Origin: Diphasiastrum complanatum
Taxonomy: Eukaryota; Streptophyta; Lycopodiopsida; Lycopodiales; Lycopodiaceae
Direction: 5' to 3'
Length of the DNA: 64,000 bases
Assembly (NCBI GenBank): GCA_029204225.1
Contig: CM055107.1
Span: forward strand, 44,109,408-44,173,407
The number at the start of each line of letters is the position of its first letter. Position 1 is the stretch's first letter. Shown piece by piece: positions 11,866-22,682 of the stretch. A program made the translations under genes and the position numbers. The notes beneath the pieces are model-generated. The model saw only the letters and a list, made by a program, of their open reading frames with translations. It did not search any database and was not told the DNA's origin.

Positions 11866-12070
11866 GGGACTGAAAATTCTAAAGGGGGAAGCTGCATATG
11901 TACTTGCATTGTTGCGCATCTCAACTACTGAAGATGAGCAAGTGAAGACGACTGACATATCGGAGTTGGTCGACATATCGGGGAGACCCAACTTGACCGA
12001 CTTGTCAGAGTTGGAGGACATGTCCGAGAAGCCCGACTTAACGGCTTCACCCTCTGTATTGCACAACTAA
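11866..12070 (+). CDS. Possible terminal exon of an unidentified protein
   Basis: After a candidate 3' splice site (ATAGATTTTCAG) an open frame of about 67 codons runs to TAA at 12068-12070. It starts GLKILKGEAAYVLALLRIS, then has two related acidic segments (TDISELVDISGRPNLTD and LSELEDMSEKPDLT). No start codon or upstream exon was found, and no transposon family matches. It may be the last exon of a host gene fragment or a captured piece, or it may be chance. I do not recognise the protein. Confidence 0.25.
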
Positions 12071-12387
12071 CTTGACAATGACAACAACCACGATCTTCTT
12101 CCAAATGGCACAATGGGTCCATGCCATCTTTTCTACACTCATCTACATAAATGTAAATAGCATGTAGATCATTGTAAGGTGTGTAAGAATCAATAATCAA
12201 GAACACGGATTATTGTATCCAACGAGACAAACATAGTAGCTGTTTTTTCATGCATTGATTCTCCTCTTCAGACGGATCATCAATAATAAGCTCATAGCTT
12301 TTACAGCTTGTAGTTAGCTTTGTGAGCACGCGATTTTGTCCGCTATTGTCTTTTGCTCACCTGTATCACTAACTTTATTTTGTTACA
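12071..12387. other. Unassigned sequence before RT fragment L
   Basis: No reading frame. The segment around 12340-12380 (GTCCGCTATTGT) faintly recalls the R1 LTR, but the match is too short to rely on. Confidence 0.25.
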
Positions 12388-12921
12388 ATGTACAGACAGA
12401 ATGGAGTCATTGAAGAAGACATCTACATGCTACAACTTGAAGGATACATTCATGAAGGTATGAAGCATCATGTTTGCAAACTCCACAAGACACTTTATGT
12501 CTTGAAGCAAACAGCCAGAGCTTGGTTCCAGAGGATCAACAAATTTCTCATCCGACAAGGGTTTCAAACAAGCACAGCCAACATTTATATCTACTTCAAG
12601 TCAGTGCAACAATCTTTTATAACAATCACCTTGTGTGTAGATAATACATTGCTTTTCAGCAACAATACCAATCTGGTGAAGGGTGCTAAACAGATGCTAT
12701 CTTCTGAGTTCGACATGATGGATCTAGACGAAGCTCACTTATGGCTAGGCATTCAAATCCATAGAGACAAAGTGAGACGACTGATATTTATTACGCAACA
12801 AAGGTATCTTCACAATGTTCTTATCATGTATAATCTGATTAATTGCAAGTTCGCTCATTCATTGATGGAACCAGACCTACACTTGTCGAAGGACCAATGT
12901 CCTCAGACCAAGCAAAAATAA
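12388..12921 (+). pseudogene. Copia RT fragment L
   Basis: A 177-residue open stretch covering the middle of copia reverse transcriptase: GVIEEDIYMLQLEGYI, LYVLKQTARAWFQRIN, then the catalytic box degraded to CVDNTLLF instead of YVDDTLLF, and HLWLGIQIHRD. The second catalytic aspartate is replaced by asparagine, so it would be inactive. Gag, protease, integrase and RNase H are absent on both sides and no LTR is attached. Confidence 0.85.
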
Positions 12922-12939
12922 AACACAACAACAAAAAAC

Positions 12940-13452
12940 AGTGGTTTCCAACATATATTCCGACATAAAATCACGAATTTTTTTTTTGCCAAATTTTGGG
13001 ATGTGGGAGGATCTTACGCAAGCTATGTCAAAAAATCTATAGCAAACGATCTGTCAAAAATCGACACATAGAAATCCGACAGATCCTCCTTTCCGGCTAC
13101 TGGATGACTGTCGAAGTGTAATTCAAATTAGATGTCAAAATCTGTCACATCAAAAGATGTCGGAAACCGACATACAACTTCGCCACGTGAAAAATGACAG
13201 TCCACGTGGATGTTGAAAATCGACAGATTTTTTGAGTGTCGGATTCTGACATCTCTGCAGATTTCTAACGAACAAAGTACATTTTTAAATCTGTTAGAAA
13301 TTTTTGACATCTATGACATTTTTTTAGGGCAAAAATGAATGTCGAAATCCGACAGATTTTACTAGTGTCGGATTTCGACATCCCTTGTAAATTTTTTACG
13401 AACAGAGGACATTTTCAAAGGTGTCGAAAATGTCCCCGACATTTATAATGTG
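12940..13452. mobile_element. Repeat block resembling a CACTA transposon terminal region
   Basis: About 500 bp packed with copies, direct and inverted, of a TGTCGGAxxYCGACA-like motif: near 13041, 13072, 13156, 13215, 13240, 13340-13355 and 13365-13380. The last pair forms perfect arms (GTCGAAATCCGAC, GTCGGATTTCGAC). Such arrays are known from subterminal regions of plant CACTA elements. Its right edge cuts the RT of element C near 13453. I could not find matching terminal inverted repeats or the CACTA pentamer, so the class is an inference. Confidence 0.4.
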
Positions 13453-14043
13453 TTCTCACCATCCCCTTTGAACGAAAGTAGGCATCAATCTTGCTATACC
13501 ACGCATTTGGTGCCTGTTTAAGACCATAAAGCGCTTTCTTCAAGAGACATACTTTATTTTCCCGTCCCTTCGCTACAAAGCCTTCAGGTTGATCCATGAA
13601 CACCTCTTCTTCTAACTCACCATTTAGAAAAGCAGATTTCACATCCATCTGATGCAAAGGCCAACCAAAATAGAAAGCTAAAGCAACAAGTAGACGTAGA
13701 GTATTCCACTTACATACCGGTGCAAAGGTCTCCTCATAGTCGATGCCTTTACTTTGTGCATACCCTTTGATCACCAATCTTGCCTTGTGCTTTGCTATAC
13801 TTCCATCTGCATGGTACTTAGTCCTATATACCCATTTGCAACCAATGGCTTTCTTGCCAACTGGTGGTTCTACTAAGTCCCATGTGCTATGCATAACAAT
13901 TGACTCCATCTCCTCTCCCATGGCCTTGAACCAAATGTCATCATCCTTCGCTTCACCATAAGTCGAAGGTTCTTTGCTTTGAATAATGCTAGATAAGAGA
14001 GCATAATTTGCTTCATACCTTTCAGGTTGTGTCTTCTCCCTTG
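13453..14043 (-). pseudogene. Element C, RT part (displaced 3' piece)
   Basis: Minus-strand reading of the amino-terminal half of copia [65 protein letters not shown] and YGLKQAPNAWYSKIDAYF. It stops before the YVDD box at the repeat block. Its upstream end (PERYEANYALLS) lies at 14040, directly against the A1 LTR, and the preceding part of the same polyprotein resumes at about 17941. Together these form one element split by A1. Confidence 0.8.
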
Positions 14044-14653
14044 TGTTGAGATATTGGAAAAATCTATCTAATGTTGTAAGTAAGGGTCCTAAAAATGCCA
14101 AAGATGAATTGAGCTCTTTTGGCTTAGTAAAGACCCATCTTAGAATAAAATATTCAAGGTAGGTAGAAGTAGAAACTCGAGCTACCATAGGAATTGCCAT
14201 TTGTACTTTGCATGCCACATTTATTACATGAAAATATGTTGCACAATTAGACATATTGAGGTGGCTTGAATAAGTCTAGATAGCTTGAGAGGTGGATTCA
14301 TAACTCCAATTCAACTCAAAGTAGGAAGAGAGTCCATGGATCTATATATATGTGATGTACTCTCATTGAGAAGATGATGAAATTTGTGTATAATGCAAAT
14401 TTGGAGACTAAGCTCTTTGTGCCCTCTCTCTCTACTCGAGTTTGTACTTTCATATTCTCTCTCTAGCCGAGTTGAGGCATTTATTGTACTTAGTTTCATG
14501 TTTTGTTGACAGATCTTGCTTGTAACACAATAATATTTCTTGTATGATCAGCTTTCCTATTGTCAATCAATGCTAGTTTGATCTTTATGGTACTATTGGG
14601 CTTAGGAGATCAAAAGTACATGTGTAGGGCATCCCACACGTGTGAATTCAACA
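14044..14653 (+). repeat. A1 5' LTR with an internal insertion
   Basis: TGTTGAGATATT to GAATTCAACA, directly followed by the PBS. Compared with the 487-bp A2 LTR it has 126 extra bp at 14149-14274 flanked by GAATAA on both sides. TATATATA at 14342-14350 is a probable TATA box. The palindrome CACACGTGTG lies at 14635-14644, close to the LTR end. Confidence 0.8.
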
Positions 14654-14665
14654 TGGTATCAGAGC
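14654..14665 (+). promoter_or_regulatory. A1 primer-binding site
   Basis: TGGTATCAGAGC, the initiator-Met tRNA complement, directly abutting the LTR end CAACA. Confidence 0.9.
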
Positions 14666-15413
14666 CTACCTAGGATTTACAAGCAAATCTAATAAAAAAG
14701 TTTGCAAATTTGATCGGATTTCAAGCTAGGAATTGTCTAGATTCTACTTTCTAGCTAGTTTGCAGTTTTATGGTGATTTAGAGCTTCAGAACACTTTGAA
14801 TGGTCCAGATCAAGTATTGTACGGAATTTTAGTTGCAGGCACGTGTGAAATCCGCCCATTTTCAGTTTGGTGGTTCTCTCTCACCTTAGATCCAAATTTC
14901 ATGCATTTTGGCCCACTAGAAAGCTAGGAATGTGTAAAATCTGATGCAATTTGAATCATGATAGTTGGATAAGCCAATCAAAAGTTATAAGCTTTGAATA
15001 GTCGTAGGTAGGGCACCTAGACCTGTGGCAAATCGTGAGTACATGTCATTTATTGCTTGAATGATCACAAAAATCATCCAGAAGTTGACCAATCTCATCT
15101 ATATGTGATTTAGGCAAAATTTAGAGGATCTAGGCAAATTGTTTCCTACAAATAGATTGTATTTGAGTCAATTTGACATTTTTTTTTGGAGTATTTCACA
15201 CATGTGAAATTCAGAGAACCATAACTTTTGCCATACTTCATCTTTTTTGATAATTCAAATCTTGTTTAAAAGAGATTGTCAAACTAGTGAGACCTATCTC
15301 ACAGTTTTTTTGCTTTGTCTTACATAGGATTTGGTTTTTTACCCTTGATTGGTTCCTATAGTGAGAAGATAAGCAATTTTTTCATCCATCTTTTTTGAGT
15401 TCGATCATTCTTT
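14666..15413 (+). other. A1 untranslated leader
   Basis: 748 bp between PBS and the gag start, with no long reading frame. It holds two variants of the palindrome (GCACGTGTGAAA near 14839, TTTCACACATGTGAAA near 15196). A related, shortened leader lies in A2. Confidence 0.6.
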
Positions 15414-17548
15414 ATGACTTCAATGGGTGTCTTTCTATTAGAAGCAAGTGAAAGATTGTCAACCTACAATTACTGAATTTGGAAGGTTAGGATGGAATCT
15501 ATCTTAATTCTACAAGATGTGATGGATATTGTACTTGGTATTGAAGAAGAACAACAAATTCCTCAAGAAATTCCAAAGTACAAAAAGAGAGCTAGGATGG
15601 CTCTGCATTATATTAAAATGAATGTCTCAAATGACATCTTAAGAGAAATTGGTGCTTGTACTAATGCCAAAGATGCTTGGGATACTCTCAAGTCCATCTA
15701 TGAGGCAAAGAATACTTCTAGACTTCTAACACTAAGAAACCAAATTTTTCAAAGTGTACAGAGAAGTGATGAATGTGCTTCAGCTTATGTAATGAGAGTT
15801 AAAGACCTCCATAGAGAATTGTCATGCATAAGAGACTCCATCAACCAAAATGAACTTGTTCAAGTCATACTTAATGGGTTAAATGAGGAATATGACAACC
15901 TTGTTCAGAGTTATGCTATTAAGGAGGAGCTACCAAGTTTGGAAGCACTCCAAAGTGTGCCCATTTATGAAGAATCAAGACAAGAGTATAAACTCTTGAA
16001 AATGGAAAGACTCTGTCTCAACATTGATGGTAAAGCCCTCTTTACCAAAGACAAGCACAAGACAAGAAGTAAGAATCAATACCAACCCTCTTCAAGCAAG
16101 AACAATCTTATTTCCAGGGAGAAAGGAGAAGAGGATGAGTCCTCTCAAGCTTTCACATCCAAGAAGAAGAAGAAAAACATCAAGTGTTTTTTTTGTGGCA
16201 AGAAGGGGCATTACGCCACCAATTGCTTCAAGAAGAAGAGTCAATTCAAGCAAGTGAACATTTCCAATGAAGAGAAGGAAGATGCTCATGCAAGTGATGG
16301 AGAGGGATCTCTTATGGTCTCGAGTTTTTCTTCATCACCTTTCAAGAAGGATGGTTCGTGGTACATCGACAGTGGAGCTTCCTCCCATATGTGTAGCTCC
16401 AAGCATTCTTTTTCATCCATGATACCTTCCAAGAAGTCTATCTACACAGCAAATGATCATGAGTGTACTATTGAAGGCATAGGGACCATTCCCTTAAAGC
16501 TTTCATCATCAAAAGTTCTTTCTTTGTCTAAAGTACTTTTTGTTCCTAAGTTAACAAAAAATCTTATTAGTGTTGGGCAATTGTTTGATAGTGGACTAGA
16601 TGTGAATTTCAATGTTGATACATGTACAATCAAGAAGCATGATGAGATCCTTGCATTTGGGTCTAGATATGGTGGAATCTACAAGCTTGATCCCAAAGAG
16701 TATGCTAACTCTTGTGATGGTGCTTTTGCTTCTCATATTTCTTTGGAGGAACTATGGCATACAAGGTTGGGGCATCCTAACTATAGTTCTATGGTGTCCA
16801 TGGTCAAGAAAGCCAAAGCTATTGGCTTGCCTAATCTTATCTCCAAGAATTTCAAGCCATGTGAGGCTTGTGCCATATCTAAGTCTCATAAGAAATCTTT
16901 TTCAAAGTCATCTATCAAGACTACACATCCATTAGAGCTCATACACTCGGATGTGCACTTCTCATCTTCAAAGAGCAAGGGTGGTGCTACTTGCTTTGTA
17001 ACTTTTATTGATGATTTCACAAGATTTACTTGGTTATATCTTCTAGCTTCAAAGTCTAAGATGTTTGACTATTTCCTAAAGTTCATAGCTCTAGTTGAAA
17101 AGCAATTTTCATACAGAATTGAGATTCTTAGAAGTGATGGAGGTGGTGAGTACACTTCCAATAAATTTCATGATTATTGTGAGCTTGAATGCATTAAAAG
17201 GGAGTTTTCTTGTGCGTATACACCATCTCAAAATGGGGTGGCCGAAAGAAAGAATAGAACATTGTGTGAATGTGCCAAAACCATTAGAATTGAGACATCC
17301 TTGCCAAAAGACTTTTGGGGTGAGGCCATCAATTGTTCAAACTATCTTTGCAATTGACTCCCTCATGTTGTACTTGGAGGAAAGTCACCATATGAAGCAC
17401 TTTATTTGAAGAAACCTGAGGTTGATCACCTTAGAGTATTTGGATGCATGTGCTTTGTCCATATTCCCTTGGAAACAAGAAAGAAGCATGATCCTTGTGC
17501 AAGCAAAGGAGTAATGGTTGGATATTCATCCAACAAGAAAGCCTATCG
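15414..17548 (+). pseudogene. A1 copia gag-protease-integrase, truncated in the integrase tail
   Basis: The natural start is ATG 15414 (MTSMGVFLLEASERLS). A TGA at 15474-15476 interrupts gag, after which 621 codons are open from 15492. Domains in order: UBN2-type gag (AWDTLKSIYEAKNTSR), CCHC zinc knuckle CFFCGKKGHYATNC near 16190, protease with WYIDSGASSHM near 16365, the pre-integrase HxxxH/CxxC region (LWHTRLGHP, CEACAISKSHK), and an integrase core with HSDVHF, RSDGGGEY and NGVAERKNRTLCE. A second TGA at 17355-17357 falls after NYLCN; the matching stop occurs in A2. The frame resumes as GKSPYEALYLKKPEVDHLRV and breaks at 17548 (SNKKAYRI), where LTR sequence begins. RT and RNase H are missing. 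Confidence 0.9.
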
Positions 17549-17920
17549 AATAAGTCTAGATAGCTTGAGAGGTGGATTCATAACTCCAATTCAACTTAAA
17601 GTAGGAAGAGAGTCCATGGATCTATATATATGTGATGTACTCTCATTGAAAAGATGATGAAATTTGTGTATAGTGCAAATTTGGAGATTAAGCTCTTTGT
17701 GCCCTCTCTTTCTACTCGAGTTTGTACTTTCATATTCTCTCTCTAGCTGAGTTATTGTACTTAGTTTCATGTTTTGTTGACAGATCTTGCTTTTAACACA
17801 ATAATATTTCTTGTATGACAACTTTCCTATTGTCAATCAATGCTAGTTTGATCTTTATGATATTATTGGGCTTAGGTCAAAAGTACAAGTGTAGGGCGTC
17901 CCACACGTGTGAATTCAACA
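17549..17920 (+). repeat. A1 downstream LTR, lacking its first ~100 bp
   Basis: It starts inside the LTR at AATAAGTCTAGATAG, fused to integrase coding sequence, and runs to GAATTCAACA. The palindrome CACACGTGTG is at 17902-17911. A PBS (17921-17932, TGGTATCAGAGC) follows, so this LTR also served as the 5' LTR of a second copy, of which only about 20 bp remain before element C resumes near 17941. Confidence 0.85.
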
Positions 17921-17940
17921 TGGTATCAGAGCCTACCTAA

Positions 17941-18803
17941 GATGTTGATCTTCGTAGCTCTCCCTGGCTAGATGATCCTGGAAAGTCATCCATGTCGCGG
18001 CTCTCCAACAATCTCTCAAACCACTTAGGGAGCTTCCTGTCAGGCGATCAGCTTCATAGTAAAAATGTATCCCGCGGTACATCCTTCTCCTTGTGTTTGT
18101 CACCCTCAACTTCAATCCTTCTTGCACCAAAAGCTTTGTCTCTACCTCTCCAACCCGTCTCTTGAGGTTGAGTAGTAGTATCTTGAGATGTATCCTCATG
18201 TTCATCACTCAAAAGGTCAATGAATGGATCATCATTAGGAGGTATCCTCACTATACCATCTTTTCCACTGGATGTGTCTATCTTCTCAACATCCTCATCT
18301 TCATACATCTTGGATTTATCAAAGATAACATCACGGCTTACATGGATTTTATTTTCCACTGGATCAAAACATCCATAGCCCTTCACAAGTTCATCATATC
18401 CTAGGAATATACACTTGATAGCTTTCACATCAAGTTTACGTCTCTCTTCTTTAGGAATGTGTACAAAGGCCTTACATCCAAAGATTTGCAAGTGGTTCAC
18501 CTTTGGCTTCTTCTTCGTGAATGCTTCCTTAGGTTTTATCTTTGGTATGGCAATGGTAGGACTTCTATTTTGAAGATAGACTGCTATACTGCATGCTTCT
18601 GACCAAAAATCTTTTGGTAGTTTCATCTCAGCTAGCATAGATCTGGCGCTTTCCACAATTGTATGATTCTTGCGCTCAGCTACACCATTGAGAGCAGGAG
18701 TATGAGCTTGCATAAATTGTCTTTTAATCCCACATTGATCACAAAGATCATTGAAGTCACCACAATAACTTTGAACTTTTGGTTCACATCCTTCACAAAG
18801 CAA
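17941..18803 (-). pseudogene. Element C integrase end and linker to RT
   Basis: Minus-strand reading covers the second half of the integrase core (FNDLCDQCGIKRQFMQ, NGVAERKNHTIVE, the latter with the catalytic glutamate) and the conserved tail (KVNHLQIFGCKAFVHIP, IFLGYDELVKGYGCFD). A variable linker follows (DTSQDTTTQPQETGWRGR) and ends at about 17945 in SQGELRRSTS. The logical continuation is at 14043 (EKTQPERYEANYALLS), on the other side of A1. The first half of the integrase core is missing near 18790. Confidence 0.85.
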
Positions 18804-19099
18804 CGATCATCGGAGAATTCTACTTTCAACTTTTGATCAGTAATGACTTCAATAGAAAATAGATTTTTCTTCAAAATTGGTACGTAAAGTACCTCCCTAA
18901 TCATCCTACTTTTGCCATCAAGTAGTTGGATGGAAACGGTGCCTATCCCCTTGATCTTGCATACATCGCCATTTTCTTGGAAAACGGACGTTTCATTATC
19001 CAACACTTTCAAGCTACTGAACCAATTCTTGTTACCTGTCATGTGTCTCATGGCTCCCGAGTCAATATACCATGCTTGATCATCTTGATTAGATGACAA
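18680..19099 (-). pseudogene. Element C protease region
   Basis: 139 open codons on the minus strand with the aspartic protease motif AWYIDSGAMRHMTGN, then KIKGIGTVSIQL and EVLYVPILKKNLFSI, as in other copia proteases. After DDRCFVKDV the reading jumps into integrase, with the zinc-binding pre-integrase domain absent. The protease would cut the Gag-Pol polyprotein. Confidence 0.85.
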
Positions 19100-19100
19100 T

Positions 19101-19968
19101 GCAGATATGAAGATGCTAGAGTCTTCAATCTCACCCTCATCGACAAGGTTGCCTGCTTGCCTTGGTTTTCCCTTGCCTTGTTCCGCCAGGAATTTGCGAC
19201 ATTCACTCTTCCAATGGCCCTTTTTACCACAATAGAAGCACTTGTGTTTCTTCTTGGTCTTACTGGAAAATCCCTCGTCCTCCTAAGACTTGGCAAATTG
19301 TTGTTTAGACTTCTTCTTGCCCTTGCCCTTGTCTTGTTTTTGGCATGTCGCAAGTGCTTGATCGTCAGTATTTTGACGCCTAGCTTTCACCATTTCTCGC
19401 CACTCTTCTTCCTGCATCAAGATTTCTGTGAGCTCGTCAAAGGTTGGCAATCTTTCTCTTGATGCTATTCCGCTCACAAACATCTGATAGGTTCTGCAAT
19501 GCCGCACAATGCATTGTGCACCAGCTCCACATCACGTATGCGCTCACCAATAGAATGCAGTTCATCCCTCATTGTCTTGATTCTGGTCATGTACGTCTGA
19601 ATGTGCTCTCCTTGTTCCATTCGGGCACTATTCAGCTTTGACTTCATAAACATGATTCTTAAAGAATTTGATGTCTCAAACTGCTCCTTTAGCACATCAC
19701 ATGCCTGTCTGGGTGTAATATCACCACAAATGTGGGTAATGATGTGATCCTTCACTGACAAGTTAATGAAGGTCAAAGCTTTTCTCATCTTTTTGTCAAA
19801 TACTTTGATATCCGCTTCATTTGGTGGCCTTCTCTCATCACCTGTGATGACTTCCCACATGTCTTTCTCCATCAATATATTTTTCATTTTGAATTTCCAC
19901 ACTGCATAGTTGGAAATCCCGTCCAATTTGCTACTTTCACTCAAAATGGACACTCCCATGTTTGCCAT
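19101..19968 (-). pseudogene. Element C gag and zinc knuckle
   Basis: The start MANMGVSILSESSKLDGISN at 19968 is a usual copia Gag terminus. It is followed by NYAVWKFKMKNILMEKDMWE, KEQFETSNSLRIMFMKSKLN and YMTRIKTMRDELHSIGERI. A frameshift near 19500 moves the frame to GIASRERLPTFDELTEILMQ (19507-19283). A second shift leads to the CCHC knuckle CFYCGKKGHWKSEC at about 19240-19197. Gag would form the particle and bind RNA. The family differs from A, D/E and F/G, with a much lower similarity in gag. Confidence 0.85.
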
Positions 19969-20170
19969 CGCAAAACTGCTTGAAACTTCTATCGTAGGCT
20001 AAAAGCAGTATGTCGAGGCCGATTGTGATGTCAAAAGCTGAAAATGATGACCTGCGCTCTTTTCCTTACCAAGCCACTCGCCGCTTTTTCACCAATTTGA
20101 AAGCCAAATTGGTGTCGCCTTCTGAAATGCACTCACTCCTCAACTCCCAACTACACACCCAATGGAATGG
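19969..20170 (-). other. Element C leader, inner part
   Basis: Non-coding leader directly upstream of the C gag start. It is cut at about 20170 where element D begins; the outer leader continues at 24510. Confidence 0.55.
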
Positions 20171-20175
20171 TGAAA

Positions 20176-21837
20176 TCACAAGATCCACTTACAACCAATT
20201 GCCTTCTTGTCCTTTGGAAGCTTTACCAACCTCCATGTGTTGCTTTTGATGAGTGCTTGATGCTCATGATCCATGGCTTGGATCCATTCCTTCTTTTGAA
20301 TTGCTTCACCTACACAAGTTGGTTCATCAAAAGAGGTAAGAAAAGCAAAGTTAGAGTTGTCCACCACTTGCTTTCCTTTTTCATCATAGGTTAGCCTTGA
20401 TGGCTTAGCCTTTTGCCTTTGAGTCTTCCTTGAAGTTTGCTTTGGAGTGGCATCTCCATCTTCATCCAAGACATCTTGCACATCATGATGATTAGTAGGC
20501 ACATCAACATCAACATCAACAACATTGGAAACATTCTCTTCATGAAAGATGACATCCCTACTTATGACAACTTTCTTTGTAGAAGGAATGTACACTTTGT
20601 AAGCCTTGCTTACTTCACTATAGCCAACAAACACACCCTTCTTTGATGAAGGATCTTCTTTAGTTCTATCATCAAGTGTGATATTGACAAAACATGTACA
20701 TCCAAAGATCCTACAATGCTTGACACTCGGCCTTCTACCATAAAGAACCTCATGAGGAGTTTTACCATCCAAGGAAGCACTTGTCCATCTATTACATAGA
20801 TAGTTAGCACATGCTAAAGCTTCCCCCCAAAAAGACTTAGCAAGATTAGCATGTAGTCTCATTGCCTTGGCACATTCACAAAGGGTTCTATTCTTCCTCT
20901 CGGCCACTCCATTCTGTTGTGGAGTCCTAGGACTAGACATCTCCCTCTTAATCCCATGTGCTATACAAAAGTCTTTGAACCTATTTGAGGTGTATTCCCC
21001 TCCATTATCAGATCTTAAGCATTTGATCTTTGTATTGAATTGGTTTTCCATTTCATTCTTGAACTTGACAAATGCAGCAAACACTTCATCCTTACTTTTA
21101 AGAAGATAGATCCAAGTATACCTACTAAAGTCATCAATGAAAGTTGCATACATCTTTGCCCCACCATTGCTAGTTGTACTAGAAGAATGAATATCAGAAT
21201 GCACAAGTTGAAAAGCTTCTTTAGATCTAGAAGTAGATCTAGAATAAGCAAGTCTATGAGATTTGGACAAGGCACAATGTTCACAAACACTATTGTTTGC
21301 AACAAGACTTTTAGGGAGACCAAGAACAAGCTCTTTCTTTGCCATTACCTCCAAAGATTTGAAGTTGGGATGGCCCAACCTCTTGTGCCAAACTTCTTGG
21401 TTTGTCAATTGCTCCCTAGCCATACATCCTTCATGATTAGAGATCACACATGCATCAAGCTTGAAAAGTTTACCATGCCTCCTACCTTGAGCAATCAAGG
21501 ATCCACATTTACTTATCAAACATGCATCTCCAATGAACTCCACATCAAGTCCTTTGTCAATCATTTGACTTACACTAAGCAAATTCTTAGTGATTGAAGG
21601 AATGTACAAAACATTTTCAAGATTTGCTTTCCTATTTGTTGAAAGGGAAATAGGAATAGTGCCTATGCCTTTGATGTCACATTGACCATCATTTGCAGTG
21701 TAGATGATGTTACCTTCTCCCTCATAAGACAATAAGGATGTAAAGTATTCCTTATGTCTTGTCATGTGAGATGAGGCTCCACTATCAATCCACCAAGGAT
21801 CATTATCATCTATGTTGGCTAACAAACTTGAAGTCAT
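20176..21837 (-). pseudogene. Element D protease, integrase and RT start
   Basis: 553 open codons. Protease motif PWWIDSGASSHMT near residue 20, pre-integrase VWHKRLGHPNFKSLEV and CEHCALSKSHR, integrase core with HSDIHSSS, RSDNGGEY and NGVAERKNRTLCE. All three catalytic acids are present. The integrase tail HCRIFGCTCFVNITLDDRTK follows, then the linker, then the RT beginning KSNTWRLVKLPKDKKAIGCK. It ends one residue into foreign DNA. Nothing in this frame is damaged apart from the truncation and a one-base shift from gag: the two frames overlap by four bases at 21834-21837. Confidence 0.85.
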
Positions 21838-22682
21838 AACAAGTGATTCACATGTGTTATGTTCTTCTCTCCTTGCTCTCTTTTCTTCTTATAACATTCA
21901 TTTGCAAAATGACCTTTTATCCCACAATAAAAGCACTTGAACTTTGACTTATTGTTCTTAGTAGAAGAGGAAGAGGAAGAGTGATCATCATGATCAAAGT
22001 TACCACCTTTGGACCATTTCCCTTTGCCTTTACCTTTGCCCTTGAATTTGCCTTTTGTGAAGAAAGCCTCTTCACCTCCACCTTGCAAGGATGCACCATC
22101 AAGCTTTGATTGCAACCTATGTTCTTCAGCCAATAAGATTTCTTGCAAGTCAACCACACTTGGCAAGACTCTTTGAATGGCAAAACTTTGCACAAGGTTA
22201 GCATGTTCATTTAGCAAACCATTCAACATAACTTGGACTATTTCACCATCTTTTATGTTCTCATCAATGCATGCTAAATCATCACTTAGGGACTTAACTC
22301 TCAAGATAAATGCATGAGCACTTTCACCCTCTCTTTGCCTACTAGAAAATATTTGTCTCCTTAGGGTCAATACCCTAGATGTGGACTTTGATTCAAAGAG
22401 CTTCTTTAAGGCATTCCATGCCTCACTTGCACTTTGACACTTTCCAACTTCCTTGAGAAGTTCATTTGTAACATTCATTTTAATGATATGAAGAGCCCTT
22501 TTGGCCTTCTTATCAAACCTTTGTTGCTCTTGAAGTGTGAGAGGTCTCTCTTCAATTTCTGCAACTATGTCCATGAGTTCATTCAACTCAAGTAAGGACT
22601 CCATCCTCACTTTCCAAGTAGAGTAGTTTGATGAACTCAACCTTTCACTAGACTCTAGCATGATCCCACCATTGGAAGCCAT
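21834..22682 (-). pseudogene. Element D gag
   Basis: 282 codons starting MASNGGIMLESSERLSSSNY, homologous along its length to the first 270 residues of E. UBN2-type gag (NYSTWKVRMESLLELNELMD, LTLRRQIFSSRQREGESAHA), a lysine-glycine tract (KGKGKGKGKWSKGG), a serine run, and the CCHC knuckle KCFYCGIKGHFANECYKKK. In E the frame continues into protease, whereas here a small deletion in the linker ends gag at THVNHLL and shifts the protease frame by one. Confidence 0.85.

Noticed and set aside
12388-12921. RT fragment L as part of element C
   Set aside because: Opposite strand, and its RT sequence overlaps the region C already has, with different residues.
13128-13400. CRISPR-like array from regularly repeated GTCGGATTTCGAC units
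   Set aside because: Spacing is irregular, repeats occur in both orientations, and the context is a plant transposon.
20010-21600. Plus-strand open frames opposite the D coding region
   Set aside because: They are antisense shadows of D protease and integrase; no start context or family resemblance.
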